Origin: Dorea sp. AM10-31
GTDB lineage: Bacteria; Bacillota; Clostridia; Lachnospirales; Lachnospiraceae
Assembly (NCBI RefSeq): GCF_003435815.1
Contig: NZ_QTUV01000002.1
Span: 558,001 to 622,000 of the forward strand
Direction: 5' to 3'
Length of the DNA: 64,000 nucleotides
Position numbers and translations under genes: made by a program
Shown: piece after piece, positions 27,767-39,600 of the stretch
Layout: every line of letters starts with the position of its first letter
Numbering within the stretch: position 1 is the stretch's first letter
The notes under the pieces: generated by a model
What the model was told of the DNA's origin: nothing
Database searches by the model: none
Seen by the model: the letters and a program-made list of their open reading frames with translations, nothing else

Positions 27767-28189
27767 TTTATCTTCCATTTTTTTCTCGCAGTCACCGCAG
27801 ATCCCATGCAGCAGATCTCCTTCACACAACAGACGGAACTTATGATCTTCTTTTAGATGGTTGCGGAACTCATCCATAAACCCACAGTCCAGATGCAGGA
27901 TTCTTCCGCATTTGACACATTTCAAATGCAAATGCTGTACACAATGCCCCATCTCTCCGGAATACTGATAAACTGCTCTTTCTGATCCGGCATCCGCATA
28001 CTTGATGATTACATGTTCTGCCAGAAGTTTATCCAGATAACGGTAAATCGTTGTCGTATTTGCCTTTATCTCTTTTTCTTCCAGATGCTTCTTAATATCG
28101 GAAGCACTGACCGTTACTGACCAGTTCTGTTTCAGATATTCCAGAATCTCCGTTCTCGTTTTTGTTATATATGTTTTTCGCTCTGCCAT
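27764..28189 (-). CDS. zur: Fur-family metalloregulator, probably Zur
   Basis: 141 residues. An N-terminal winged helix (KTRTEILEYLKQN, TTTIYRYLDKLL) is followed by the metal-binding dimer domain with HCVQHLHLKCVKCGRI and a final CGDC pair, the two CxxC sites holding structural zinc. No peroxide-sensor arrangement is obvious. It lies immediately upstream of znuACB on the same strand, and the shared repeat sites sit between them. I infer it represses zinc uptake; Fur or PerR specificity cannot be fully excluded from sequence. Confidence 0.82.
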   Translation of the reverse strand: MAERKTYITKTRTEILEYLKQNWSVTVSASDIKKHLEEKEIKANTTTIYRYLDKLLAEHVIIKYADAGSERAVYQYSGEMGHCVQHLHLKCVKCGRILHLDCGFMDEFRNHLKEDHKFRLLCEGDLLHGICGDCEKKMEDK

Positions 28190-28205
28190 TGCTTTCGCCT
28201 CTTTG

Positions 28206-29054
28206 TTATTTATTTTTCTTTGCTGCTTTTCTTGCTTTTTTCAGTGCTTTCGTCGCAAGCCATTCTGAACGTCTGAACTCTTTTAATCTTCCAAACTGCT
28301 CCTTATGAAGTCTTGGCTGCATCTTCGGGAATGCACGCAGCATACGTGTTGTCATTCTAGGACTGCGTTTCTGCAATTCCAGATACATACCACGAAGCTC
28401 CTCTTTTCTCGCTTCTGTCTGTTCTTTTATGCGCTCCTGGCGTTCCATGCCTTCCATGACACTTTTGTAAATATCGCTGCCGATCTGATCAGAGATCCGG
28501 TGGAACTCTGCGGCAATCTCCTCCATTTTCTCCAGACGTTTATTAAATTTCAGGATTGCAGCTACCGTTACGGAAATATCAACAAAAATACTGATACCAA
28601 ATGCAACGTCCTCACCGATTGTCAGCCACTTCGGTACAAGCAGTACCAGTTTACAGATCAGCGGATGGACGATCTTTACAACAAATACACACGCTGCACC
28701 CCACGCCGCCGAAAAAGGAATACACACATAGCCATTCAGATTAAATGGAACTTCCGAGTAATCCCACCATTTGTGATGAAATAATTTGTCCAGCGCAAAT
28801 CCGGTCAGCCACTCCAGTGTCGTTGTAAGCACAATCGACAGTAAATATAATAATCCAAGTTGATGCGCGTACGGATCTAAAAGCTGTACAACGATCACAA
28901 CACCGACTCCATAGATTGGACAGATCGGACCGTTCAAAAACCCACGGTTTACGAATTTCCGTTCCTTGACTGCGGCATAGGCAACCTCTGTACACCAGCC
29001 GAGAAAGCCGTAAATAAAAAAGTATAAAATAATATTCTGTATTTCCATATTCAT
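28206..29054 (-). CDS. putative ABC-transporter permease-like membrane protein (CmpB family)
   Basis: 282 residues. Five or so membrane helices fill residues 1-175 with FFIYGFLGWCTEVAY, RGFLNGPICPIYGVG and the KWWDYSEVPFNLNGYVC motif, which mark the PF06541-type family. The last 100 residues are basic and helical, probably cytoplasmic. The ABC label of this family is historical; no ATPase accompanies it. It lies 16 bases upstream of the Zur gene and could be cotranscribed with it. Function unknown. Confidence 0.8.
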   Translation of the reverse strand: MNMEIQNIILYFFIYGFLGWCTEVAYAAVKERKFVNRGFLNGPICPIYGVGVVIVVQLLDPYAHQLGLLYLLSIVLTTTLEWLTGFALDKLFHHKWWDYSEVPFNLNGYVCIPFSAAWGAACVFVVKIVHPLICKLVLLVPKWLTIGEDVAFGISIFVDISVTVAAILKFNKRLEKMEEIAAEFHRISDQIGSDIYKSVMEGMERQERIKEQTEARKEELRGMYLELQKRSPRMTTRMLRAFPKMQPRLHKEQFGRLKEFRRSEWLATKALKKARKAAKKNK

Positions 29055-29101
29055 CTCTTTTCTTCTATAATTTTTATTCTGCTGCCAGCTTACCGGTCAT
29101 T

Positions 29102-30034
29102 TTAAAACTGAAACAATCCGTCATTTTTCTGCTCCAGTACTTTAATTCCGTTCAGAAACAGCCGGCAAATAGGTGTTGCCACGCCAAGTTCTTCTCCCAT
29201 GCGTACCATCTCGCCTGCAAACATCTCAATCTCTGTCTTCTTTCCTGCTTCTATATCCTGAAGCGTAGACGGCTTATTCTGCGGCGGGATTCTTTTGATC
29301 GTTTCATACTGGTCGTCTAACTGCTCCTGGGTAATGATAATTCCTTTTGCTTTTGCAACTGCACGGACTTCTTCCATTGCTTCTACGCGGATAGCACTTG
29401 CTTCTTTGCTTTTTACATAAGCGCCAAACGGAATACCAAGAAGTGCACAGGTCAGATTCTCACCAACATTACACATATATTTAAACCACAGCCCGTTCAA
29501 CATATCCTTCCGGATCACATATGGAATATCACAGCGTTCTAATACTTCTTTTATTGCTTCTACTCTCCCGGACAATGTCTCATTTATTTTTTCCCCAAAA
29601 TAAATCTTTCCCCAGTACGGATCAAAATCTGCTTTTCCATCCTTCATTACAATCGACATCCGCATATAAGAATACAGTACATGCTCCCATCCATATGCTG
29701 CCGCTACCTGCTCCTCACTGTTCACACCGTTCATAACGCATAAGATCTGTGTATCCGGTCCGACAAATTTCTCAATATCTTTAATTGCCTGTGCAAGTCC
29801 CAGATCCTTTGTTGCCATAATGATCAGATCTGTCGGTGTTCCATCTTCCGGAGTACAGATTGGAAAATGATAATTTACACCATTGACTGTCACGCCTTTT
29901 GTCTGTAGTCTTTCTTTTCTTTCCCCTTCTGCGATCACGCAGAAATTCTCTCTTCCAAGATGTTCCTCCATACGTGGCGCGAAAAATACGCCCATCGCTC
30001 CCAGTCCGATCAGTGCTGCATTTTTTATATCCAT
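29102..30034 (-). CDS. panE: 2-dehydropantoate 2-reductase family protein
   Basis: 310 residues. A Rossmann fold at the N-terminus (ALIGLGAMGVFFAP) is followed by VKDLG-like and CVMNGVNSEEQVA segments, and the C-terminal domain starts around FKYMCNVGENLTCAL with the expected Lys/Asn catalytic positions. The family reduces 2-dehydropantoate to pantoate with NADPH for coenzyme A synthesis, but many Clostridia carry paralogs with other 2-oxo acid substrates; no panBCD genes are nearby. RBS AGGAGG. Confidence 0.85.
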   Translation of the reverse strand: MDIKNAALIGLGAMGVFFAPRMEEHLGRENFCVIAEGERKERLQTKGVTVNGVNYHFPICTPEDGTPTDLIIMATKDLGLAQAIKDIEKFVGPDTQILCVMNGVNSEEQVAAAYGWEHVLYSYMRMSIVMKDGKADFDPYWGKIYFGEKINETLSGRVEAIKEVLERCDIPYVIRKDMLNGLWFKYMCNVGENLTCALLGIPFGAYVKSKEASAIRVEAMEEVRAVAKAKGIIITQEQLDDQYETIKRIPPQNKPSTLQDIEAGKKTEIEMFAGEMVRMGEELGVATPICRLFLNGIKVLEQKNDGLFQF

Positions 30035-30183
30035 CTTTTTTCCTCCTGTCTGTATTCATAAGCTGTCATGTACTATAGATTCCATACGAATTGTTCCGCA
30101 CTTCGTACTTCCACAATTCTCTCCGATCATTCGCATATCATTTTTATCATAGCAAAATCCGGAATAAATTTCCACACCTACAA

Positions 30184-30218
30184 TATAAAAAGAATCAAGG
30201 CTGTTACACCTTGATTCT
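30184..30218 (-). terminator. intrinsic terminator of the FeoA-like gene
   Basis: Perfect 10-bp arms at 30191-30200 and 30209-30218, then TTTTTATA on the minus strand; the stop codon lies in the loop. Confidence 0.88.
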
Positions 30219-30416
30219 CCATGCTGCATCATCGCTGATCGCGATTCTCACCTGATTCGTTCCGATGATCAATCCTCCGATAAACTTCTGTATAATGTGG
30301 ATATCCACACCTTCTTTTATCTGGTACTGTGCCATTAGATCCAGCACTTCCGGTACTCCGAACATCCATTTAATCGTGTAGTCTTCTCCTACGTTCGCCT
30401 CTGCAAGTGCCTGCAT
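30204..30416 (-). CDS. FeoA-like SH3-fold protein
   Basis: 70 residues from the ATG at 30416, which follows GAGGTGAT. The pattern of GEDYTIKWMFGVPEVLDLM, GVDIHIIQKFIGGLIIG and RIAISDDAAWRIKV fits the small FeoA beta-barrel. FeoA domains normally assist the FeoB ferrous iron transporter or regulate metalloregulators. No feoB is in the window, so this stand-alone copy may have another role. Confidence 0.72.
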   Translation of the reverse strand: MQALAEANVGEDYTIKWMFGVPEVLDLMAQYQIKEGVDIHIIQKFIGGLIIGTNQVRIAISDDAAWRIKV

Positions 30417-30477
30417 ACTATCACCTCTTTTTTTCATTGTATGAGCGCACATGCCTGTTAGTCAATCGTAACATTTT

Positions 30478-31863
30478 TTATTTCATATTTTTCTCCATAT
30501 CCCGCATCTCTGCAAGTGCCTGGCCACCCATCAGATACAAAATCCCAATGTTGAAAATGGTCATAAGTCCGATACCGACATCCCCCAGATCCCAGACAAA
30601 TGTGTATGTCGCGATTCCTCCGATGAAAAGCATTACCAGTGCCAGCACTTTGTATGCTGTCTGGGAAAACCAGTTATCTCCAAACAGATAAGCAACATTA
30701 CTTCTCGCATAGAAAAGGATTCCCAAGAATGTTGAAAAGCTGAACAAAAACAGCGTGATCGCAATAAATATAACTCCGGCTTCCCCGAAATGATACCGCA
30801 TAGCTGCCTGTAAAAGCTCCATTCCTTCTTTTCCTGCCAGCATTTTCTCCGGTGCAAGCAGCATGATCATTGCTGTACAACTACAAATCACGATCGTATC
30901 AATAAATACACCTAAAGCCTGTACAAGTCCGGCTTTTCCCGGTCTCTCACATTCAGCAGCTGCGGCTGCACAAGGTGCTGAACCGGAACCTGCTTCATTA
31001 GAGAACAGTCCTCTCTTCACTCCGTTCATGATCACGGCTCCAAAGCCACCTGCAGCTGCCTGTCTGAAGCCAAATGCTTCTTTGAAAATTCTGGAAAATA
31101 CACCCGGCAGGCTCGGAATGTGTGTCATGATCAAAAAAACGGTGATTGCAAAATAAAACACTGCCATAATTGGTACAATTACATCCAGAACTTTCACGGT
31201 CGCATTCTTTCTTAACACAATAAACGCTGCCAGAATAACCAGAACGATCGTAGTATATAAAGGTGGAATAGAAAATGCATTTTCAAATGAAGATGCTACC
31301 GAATTGCTGATCACCTGGCTGATTCCGCACCAGCAGATCAGTCCGGATATTGCAAATAAAACAGCAATCAGTACATGCTTTTTCTTCGTTCCCTGTCTAT
31401 CTTCTATATAGTGATGTATATAATAAGCCGGACCGCCCCGGTAACCACCGTACAGAGGGTCCTTCTCCTTGTAAAGCTGTGCCAGTGTTGCTTCTATAAA
31501 TGCCGTAGATGAGCCGATCACTGCCGTTATCCACATCCAGAACACTGCCCCGGCTCCTCCTGCTGAGATTGCTGCTACCACGCCGACCAGGTTACCCATG
31601 CCTACCCGTGTTGCCGTAGACACGATCAATGTCTGAAATGTAGAAAGGCTGCTCTCTTCTTTCTTTTTCTCAAGAAGTGCCTTCACCATCTCCGAAAATA
31701 ACCGGACAGGCAACACTCTTGTCCTTATTGTAAAATAAATTCCTACCGGTATCAGCAAGATAATAAGCAGGGATATTCCTACAGAGCCACCGCCAGGAAG
31801 TGGTATCTGCAGGAAATCTCCCCATAAAAATCTGTAAATTGTTTCAATAATTGTAATGATCAT
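30478..31863 (-). CDS. sodium:alanine/glycine symporter, AgcS family (copy 2)
   Basis: 461 residues from the ATG at 31863. Signatures STATRVGMGNLVGVVAAI, GGAGAVFWMWITAVIGSS and FSNEAGSGSAPCAAAAA match AgcS, but the protein is clearly diverged from copy 1: the GTGN motif is GMGN and SNDAGNG is SNEAGSG. The two are therefore old paralogs with different substrates rather than a recent duplication. About ten helices. The FeoA-like gene lies immediately downstream. Confidence 0.92.
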   Translation of the reverse strand: MIITIIETIYRFLWGDFLQIPLPGGGSVGISLLIILLIPVGIYFTIRTRVLPVRLFSEMVKALLEKKKEESSLSTFQTLIVSTATRVGMGNLVGVVAAISAGGAGAVFWMWITAVIGSSTAFIEATLAQLYKEKDPLYGGYRGGPAYYIHHYIEDRQGTKKKHVLIAVLFAISGLICWCGISQVISNSVASSFENAFSIPPLYTTIVLVILAAFIVLRKNATVKVLDVIVPIMAVFYFAITVFLIMTHIPSLPGVFSRIFKEAFGFRQAAAGGFGAVIMNGVKRGLFSNEAGSGSAPCAAAAAECERPGKAGLVQALGVFIDTIVICSCTAMIMLLAPEKMLAGKEGMELLQAAMRYHFGEAGVIFIAITLFLFSFSTFLGILFYARSNVAYLFGDNWFSQTAYKVLALVMLFIGGIATYTFVWDLGDVGIGLMTIFNIGILYLMGGQALAEMRDMEKNMK

Positions 31864-31938
31864 TTTCCCGGTCCTTTCCATAACGTAAACATACTAAGAA
31901 TTATTTTACCACAGACCGGAACTTATTACTATATTTAC

Positions 31939-32130
31939 TTACATCTGTTTTCTTACAACCATATATTCATCACCATTGCGATAGTACGGGCACTGGTAAT
32001 GCTGGTCGGAAATAAGACGCATATATTCGTCTTCATCCATATTAATATCGCATACATAGCTCTCATAATCTTCATCATATGTGAAATAAGTGCAGCTCTC
32101 GCAGCTTCCTTTTGTCTGTTTGCTTGCCAT
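31939..32130 (-). CDS. DUF6472-like small protein with paired cysteines
   Basis: 63 residues. CESCTYFTYDEDYESYVCDI and DEDEYMRLI precede QCPYYRNGDEYMVVRKQ. Four cysteines (CxxC, then C, then CPYY) suggest a small zinc ribbon. The highly acidic middle is conserved in this Lachnospiraceae family as I recall it. Function unknown. Confidence 0.78.
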   Translation of the reverse strand: MASKQTKGSCESCTYFTYDEDYESYVCDINMDEDEYMRLISDQHYQCPYYRNGDEYMVVRKQM

Positions 32131-32206
32131 CGTTTTTTCCTCTTATTGTAAAATGATGTTAAAGTTAAAAGATGCTCTACTATTTTGTAGGAAGATACGG
32201 AAAATG

Positions 32207-32337
32207 TCAAGCCGTATACCGAAGTGCTTCCACCGGTTTTTTCTTAGCTGCCTTATTTGCCGGATACAATCCGAAGATTACACCGATCGCTACGGAAAAA
32301 AGCACGGCGATTCACATAACCGGTACAGACATCTGAT
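32207..32337 (-). pseudogene. C-terminal remnant of a MacB/FtsX-type ABC permease
   Basis: Minus-strand codons give [20 protein letters not shown] followed by [10 protein letters not shown] and a stop at 32207. This is the last membrane helix and tail typical of MacB-like permeases. An in-frame TGA interrupts the helix just upstream (VPVM-stop), and nothing further 5' matches the family. It lies between the DUF6472 gene and the pilus operon. Confidence 0.75.
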
Positions 32338-32351
32338 ACCACCTACTTTTT

Positions 32352-33647
32352 TTATTCTTTCCCGGTAAAATATCCCGGGTCATCTTCCTGATCGGTATGT
32401 GCATAAGACGAGTCAGTGAAATGTTCCTGATACTTTGTTCCATTACCGCCGGTCAGTTTTCCATCACCTGTAAACATATCTGCATCTTCTTTCACTTCTG
32501 TCAGATAAAAATTCGCACGCTTTTTCTTCCAGATGGCATACAGATTATATTTACATTCTTCTGGATTGTCTGCATGCATCCGTTCTTCATCCTTGTACAT
32601 TACTTCGCCACGCTTTTCTTTACTCCATCCCAGGAACAAATATCCTCTTCTTACATATTGATTGGCAGGAAGCTTTCCTGAATCCAGATATTCCAGCCGG
32701 AATACATCCATCGTTCCACTGCCTCCATTTGCATGAAACCGATAGCTGAACTCTTCCGGTTTCCACACTGCGTTGATGCTAAGATTACTTTTTACACAGC
32801 TCATTTCCTCCCCGGATCTATCCCATCCTTCAAAACGATATCCTGTTTTTTTCGGTTCCAATGGTTTACCGACACTTTCTCCTCTTGAAACTTCTTTCTT
32901 TATTTCCTCTGTCTGCCAGTTTGTACATCTCGGCGCACGAAATGTAACCTGATACTTAGGACGCTCCAGTGTAATTCCTGCAGTTGCTCCTTCATAACGC
33001 GTTCCGGAATATGTCTTTAATCCGGTTTGTGCTGCATTTACCTGCAGGTAAACAGTTACGATTGTCACTTCATCTGTGCATTTCTCTTTCGCAAGCTTCT
33101 TCGTTCCGGCAGCATCTGTATAATAGAGACATCTGCCATCCGGGCAGTTCTTTGTGACAGACTGCCCGGTAATCTGGCTATGTGCAGGGATTGTAAACGT
33201 CACCGGAATATTAAATATATAATAATATCCCTGATTTGCATCCTTACCGGTACTGACCTGCGTCACTGCCGTAAATTCTCCATTCACATATTTTCCAATA
33301 CGGAAATTATACCGGTTCACTGCATTTCCTGATCCATCTGCTACTTTCAGACTTACATTCCATTTCGTAGACTTTGCACGCAGTTCTTCTATCGTCGGGG
33401 CAGTTGTTCTGGATAGTGTCAGCTTTCCGATTGCTGTCTGCACTCCCGGATTTTTATCTTCCGGTGAGAGAAAAGGCATATTTATTCCGTCCAGTCTGAT
33501 CTCCATGCTACCAGATTTATATGCTGACTCTGCCGCAAATACATTCCATAGAGCCATTCCGGCTGTTGCCAGTACAAGAATGCTTATTGTCAGTATAACG
33601 GCAATTCTTTTTCCGGTACAAAGAGACTGTCTATCCTTTTCCTGCAT
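32352..33647 (-). CDS. secreted InlB-type repeat protein, last gene of the pilus operon
   Basis: 431 residues from the ATG at 33647, nine bases after AAAGGAGG. One hydrophobic segment (VILTISILVLATAGMALWNV, then FAAES) is a signal peptide or anchor. Residues about 55-250 are a beta-rich domain without a family assignment, containing a CPDGRC turn. Two InlB/Flg_new repeats follow (YQVTFRAPRC to NAVWK, then YRFHANGGSGTM to NLYAIW). There is no LPXTG motif. The start overlaps the end of the giant adhesin gene by 17 bases, so it is translationally coupled to the pilus genes and probably works at the cell surface with them. Confidence 0.8.
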   Translation of the reverse strand: MQEKDRQSLCTGKRIAVILTISILVLATAGMALWNVFAAESAYKSGSMEIRLDGINMPFLSPEDKNPGVQTAIGKLTLSRTTAPTIEELRAKSTKWNVSLKVADGSGNAVNRYNFRIGKYVNGEFTAVTQVSTGKDANQGYYYIFNIPVTFTIPAHSQITGQSVTKNCPDGRCLYYTDAAGTKKLAKEKCTDEVTIVTVYLQVNAAQTGLKTYSGTRYEGATAGITLERPKYQVTFRAPRCTNWQTEEIKKEVSRGESVGKPLEPKKTGYRFEGWDRSGEEMSCVKSNLSINAVWKPEEFSYRFHANGGSGTMDVFRLEYLDSGKLPANQYVRRGYLFLGWSKEKRGEVMYKDEERMHADNPEECKYNLYAIWKKKRANFYLTEVKEDADMFTGDGKLTGGNGTKYQEHFTDSSYAHTDQEDDPGYFTGKE

Positions 33648-36600
33648 ATTTACCTTTCCTCCTTTTTCTTCCTGCATACATTCCCATACTCATACATGCC
33701 ATCCCTGCGAGCAATAATCCATATCCAATGTGCGCACCTGTCTCCGGAAGTTCTAAAACAGCGCTGTTACTTATCTGGTAAGAAAGATCATAATAATAAC
33801 AGGAATCCCGAAAAACAACTGCTTTCTCTACATCGGCTCCTTCTTTCTCTGCTTCTTCCTTTTTCAGCACAAGTGGGATTGTTACAGAAATTGGTTTTGT
33901 CAGTTTACTTTTTCCATAAACTGTCTGCAATTCTTTTATCTCATACTGTCCGGTTTTAAGCCCGGAAAATGCCAGTTTCCCATCCTTTCCTGATGTGGAC
34001 ACGGCAACCTGCTTTCCATTAGCATCATAGATTCCAAACAAAACTCCGGCAAGCGCATTTCCATGTTCATCTGTTTTCATAATCTGGATCTTTCCGGTTC
34101 TTGCACGATTTTCAAATACAGCATGTCCTTCCAGCGTTCTTCTCCCCTGTGACTGTCCGTCACGTCCGATCCGCCAGGTTATCTCCTGGTTTGTTTCATC
34201 AATCTTCACACCTTCGTCTGTACAGCTTATCTGTGACAGCCGGTAATAAGGATCTGTCTGCTCTTCCCGCACCGTATAGGTTCCCGGCTGCAGATCTGTA
34301 AACTCCAGAGATTTGGTAATATATCCATCCGTTTCTTCCAACAGATACCTGACTTCTTCTTTTGTAAAAGAAAGGATTCCCTGTTGGTTGATTTCCTCGC
34401 CCAAAAGCGTTTTTCCATGAAGTGTAAATGAAAACTCCGGTCTCCATTTTTCCCAGTCAATCTCATCTTTTTTAATTTTCTTGAAGATTATAATTTTCCC
34501 TTTCTCCGGAACATGCTGGTTCGTAATTGTCGTTTTCAGAAAACTTCTGTTCTCTTCCTCTGTCTCTTCTTCCGTATAAAGCGGTAAATATCCTGTCTCC
34601 TTGTTTCCGTCAATAAGTTCTGTCTGTTCTTCCCGGAATTCATAAACATAAGCTCTTCCTTTCTCATCTTCTGCCGGAAGATCCTCAAAGCTTTTTTCAT
34701 CTTTCCAGTTATTTTCCTCCTGCAAAATTGTTTCCCGGTACGGAATACCATTTTGATACAGATACACTTTTACCTTATCCGGACGGATACCATCCAGATT
34801 GTCTTCATCTTCCCACTTCTTCTCTACCTGCAGATTGCATCGCCGGTCCTTAATTTTATTTGTCACCGTCCAGACTCCTTTCTTCTCATCTGTAATCATC
34901 CCGTCAGATTCATATCCTTCCGGTACTTCTTCACACAACTCCCACTCTTTCATCTCTGCAACCAGAATGTCTGTTTCCAGCCTCCAGTCATTTTCTTTCG
35001 ATAATGTATATGTCTTTTCTGTTCCGTCTTTTTTTGCAGAAATAAGAATCTCCGAAGGGCGTTTTCCTGCCGCATTACGATTGTCGTCCCATATCTTCAC
35101 AAGTTCCGCATGTTCAAGTTTCCGGTTGCTGACTGTTACTGTCCTGCTGTTTTCTTTCGGTTCTCCATCAAAACTCCAACTGTTCTTCGTTCCTTTTTCA
35201 ATCTTGTACCCCGGTGCACTTCTTATTTCTCTTACTTCATATAATCCATCTGCGCCAGAACTGTAAAGATCCGATGGAAGTCCGGAAAACATTACTTTCG
35301 AACTTGTTCCTTCTCCTGTACTTTCTGATTGTGCTTCCATAATTCGTTCGCCTTTCCGGAAGAGAATTTCTCCGTCCGCATTCCGGATCTCTCTGCCTGC
35401 ATACATACCAAACAGAGCTCCTTCTACCGGATTTCCACTTTCATCTTCTTTTCCAATTTCAATTGTCTGCGTCAGGAGTGTATCTTCTGCTTCCAACCGG
35501 AAATCAACATCTTTCACTTCCTGCCTGTCTGCATCTATTACATCTACAACCTGTACGATTGTCTCTGCTTTCGGATAATCTGCAAGACTTCCTTTTATAA
35601 ATACAAATCCAACCGTCTCTTTTCCTTCTTTTTCTGCTTTCTGTGGCAAAATCTGTACTTCTTCGTCCGAAGGATATACTTCTTTCCTGGAACCGTCACT
35701 ATACACAAGCTGAAAATTAAAATCTTCCGTTTTATAAACACTTCCTACTGTAAAATCATATTTCGGACTTACGTCCGCCTTCACCGGAACCGGCGAGCCT
35801 TCTGTCTCCTCATTTTCGATTCTTGTATTGGCATAGATTTTTTCCAGACTCGTACAATTTCGAAACATATTTTTTACATATTTCATGTTTTTTGTATAAA
35901 ATCTTGTCAAATCCAGTTCTTTTAATTTTGTACATCTGCTGAACATATCATTTGCATTGATCACACTGGAAGTCTCTATAGCATCAAAATAAATCTTCTC
36001 CAACATAACCAGTTGTCTGAACACCGCAGAACTGTCTGCGTTCAGAATGACATCCTGTTCTTCCGTCTGCGTGGAAATCATGCAATTCTGATCTTCCATC
36101 CACATCACAACACTTCCATCCTCCAATGAAGATACATCTTTATATGACGCTCCTTCCGGTGCCTTTTCATTTGTAAATGTTATTGTGTCAAGCTTATCTT
36201 CCACGCTGTGGAGTATTCTTCGGAATTCTCTTCCGGACTTTAAAATATAACGTCCCTTGCTCGCTTCCGGGTATGTAACAGGCAGTGACTCATCCGTATT
36301 GTTATCCGGTACATCCGGCGATGTGACTTTATTCTCCTTTTTGGCATTTTCATCCCATGTCAGACGGACTTCATATATCTCTTCGTCTTTTCGATAGCCA
36401 TATGGTGCTTCCAGCTCCCGTACTTCATATATTCCAAGTGGAAATAATTCTGTCTTTGTTCCATCTGCCTGTTTGCGTGTGAATTTTATGTTACCGGATT
36501 CATCTGTCCTCTTCTTATCGATCAATGTTCCTGTCTTCCACAATACCGAATCATCATCCAGGCAGATATCTTCCTTTGCATACAATCCATAGACAGCTCC

Positions 36601-39600
36601 TGCCACCTGCCCAGTTCTGTATTGGAACTGCCCCTGTGAAAATCCATGTAACCGGTCACCCATCTTCGTCATCTGGATCTTCCCACGAACCGGGACATCT
36701 TGATCCTCCATTTTCATAATTCCATCCGGCGCGTCTTTGAATGTAATTGTAAATTCTTTCTTCTGACTGCATTTATAACCATCAGGTGATACAATTTCTT
36801 TCAGTGTGTAATGTCCGTAAGGCAGACGACACATCCCGGCTCCCTGCTTTTCTGTCTCCTCCCCCTGTCCGGTTGTAAATCTGGCAACCGTTTCTCCTTT
36901 CTCATCCAGCACAAGATAAGTTGCATCATTTAAAAGCTTTCCGGTCTCTGCCGAACGCTTTGTTAATTCAAAAGAAATCAAATTTTCTTCATTTATTATA
37001 GTAATTACTTCCGTTTTTCCTTTTTGCTCTTTCCCAAGGATGACTTTCCTGTCTTCGCTGAATCTGTGCGTTGACACTCCTTCTATCTGATGAATCATAT
37101 ATGTTCCAAATGCAAGTTTTCCGCTTACTGCTTCCCCTTTTTCGTCTGTCGTAAGTGTCTCCACTGCTTTTCCCTGCTCGTTCCGAATCTCAAACCTGGC
37201 TCCTGCTTCCGGCTGTGTCACAGTTTCTGTCTTTGACGGACGATCTGTAACCATCATTTTCTTTATGTGAATAAACGCATAATCCTCAAATACATCTTTT
37301 GCTTTGAATGTATAGACGAGATGACCGTCTTCTTCTACCGGTGTTTCTTTGGACGAATCAAAGATTTCCGCAAAGGAATAACCTTCTGCTCCTTTTGTCT
37401 GTCTTACAAAGAATGATTCGCCAGAGGAAAGCATATCCAGTAAAGCACAGGCTTCTCCTTTTTCATCTGTTACAAGTGTCTGCATCTTCTCTTTTTTCTC
37501 ATTCAATACTTCAAACTCCGCTCCTGCTTCCGGTGTCTCTTTGCCATCCTTTTCCTTGGTTTTTCGTATCCGTATCTTTTGCGCAGTACTCTCATCTTCC
37601 AGATAATAAGATAATAAGCGCTCTTCTCCTGACTTTATCGTCACTTTAAAATCCGGAATCTTTTTATAATTTTCCGCACCTTTACTCTGATGTATCGTAT
37701 AAATTCCCGGCTCCATCTCCTGACTGTATGCTGTTCCGTTCTCATCAGTAACAAGACTCTCCACCTTTTTCCCGGATGCGTCCAGGATTTCAAATTCAGC
37801 ACCTTTTTCTGCTTCACATTCGTTCATTCCTGTCTCAGCATCAAATAGTTTCTTTACTTTTGAAATTGCAATACCTGCATATGCTGGCATGTCATGCCCT
37901 TTTATCTCATAGATTTTCTGATTTCTTGTAACCGCAACTGTCAGCGGTGCCAGAAAACTGTATCCTCCAATTCCCTGTATCTGTTCCAGACGATAATGTC
38001 CATAAGGAAGCCATCCCGATTCTGCCTTTCCTTCTAAATCTGTAAGCAGAGTCTCAACCTTTCTTCCCTGACTGTCATACAGTACAAACGCTGCCCCTTC
38101 TTCCGGCATACTGTCTGTACCATCCTGTCTGCCACATGTTTTATGTATACGAATCTTTCCTCTGATCATAGCATCCTGTACAGTAATTTTCTGATCTTCA
38201 GTCCGTAAATCCACCGGATAAGCAGTGTCATCCAACAAGAATCCTCTCGGAGCTTCTTTTTCTCTTAAATAATATTTTCCCGGGCGAAGTCCTCCTGCAT
38301 TCGCCTGCCCCTTCTGGTTTGTGCAAAGTTCCGTTACTTCTTCTCCCGGTACATAGAGCACCCGCTTGTTATCACTGTCCATTATTTCTGTTTCCGCATA
38401 CAGACCATAAATTGCATCTGCCAGGGATGTCTCCGCACTCTCTTCTTTTTCTGCACTGATCTTTTCAAGCTTAAGTTCTCTGTCTTCCGGATAATTCCAC
38501 AATTGTACTTTTAGATCTTTCTCCGTCTGTTCTGTGAGCATCACTCCGTCTGCATCGGAAATCCTGTGACCGAAAGGCGCTTTTATCTCTTTTATATTCC
38601 ATAAGTGGAACTTACTCTGCAAAGAAGCCAGTTCCGCTTGAACTTTTTTATTTATCTCTCTTTTTGCTGCCTTTTCTGCCAGACTTTTATTCTGATAATA
38701 GCCATTTTCTGTCGCCTCTGATTTCTTCTTTTTATCCAGATCATCCCAGTTTGACACATATTTTTTTGACACCGTGTATGTCTTCGTCTTCAACAGCCGC
38801 TCATAAATATACTGCGCTTTCCCATCTGCATCCGTTATCACATCCACAATCGCTTTTCCGTCACAGCTTAACTGAAAAACAGCTCCTTCCAGTGCTCTTT
38901 CTGTACGAATGTCTCTCTTGTCGATCCGAAGTGATACTTTCTGGGATGACTCACCGGCACCTTTTCTTTCTACATTCTTTATGACCGGTTTTGGATTCGT
39001 CACAATTTTAAAAACAGCGATCGGCTGATGAGTGTTTCCATCCCTCTCCAGTTTGTAAGTTTTCTCTGTGATCGTATAATCTCCCAGTATATTCTTTGCT
39101 TCCGTATAGATCTGATCATATAGAATGATCTGTTTCGATGCACCAAAATCCGGAACCTGACTGATCAGCTTTACCGTCTTTCCTTCCGTCCGGTTGTAGG
39201 ATGCATGCTGCATATACCAGCTGAATCCCTGGGCGAGCATCTGTCTTTTGTTTTTCGGAAGTTTCATCAGTTTACTGCTCCCGGTAATCCCACGAAGTGT
39301 GACTTTTCCTGAAAGCAGATATTCTTGTGCGATACCAATATATTTATATTTCTCATATCCGTTTTTCCGTTCATACATCCAGCTTGTGCGGCTGTCTTTT
39401 GTCACATCGAATTCTTTCGCAGGACCAACCGGTGTATCCTGCTCCGCATAGACACACTGCCCCAGTTCGCCATCCATATAATGAAGCAGCACACAGGCAT
39501 TTTCCCTTATGTACTGTAACCCTTTTCCGGTATTGAACTTTGCATTACTTTTCCACTGATAAGTCACAATGTGACTGCTCGTATCTATTTTCTTTGACAA

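Noticed and set aside
35329..35925. 198-codon plus-strand frame opposite the adhesin
   Set aside because: Composed of Phe/Tyr/Cys-rich sequence complementary to acidic Cna-B coding DNA; no RBS.
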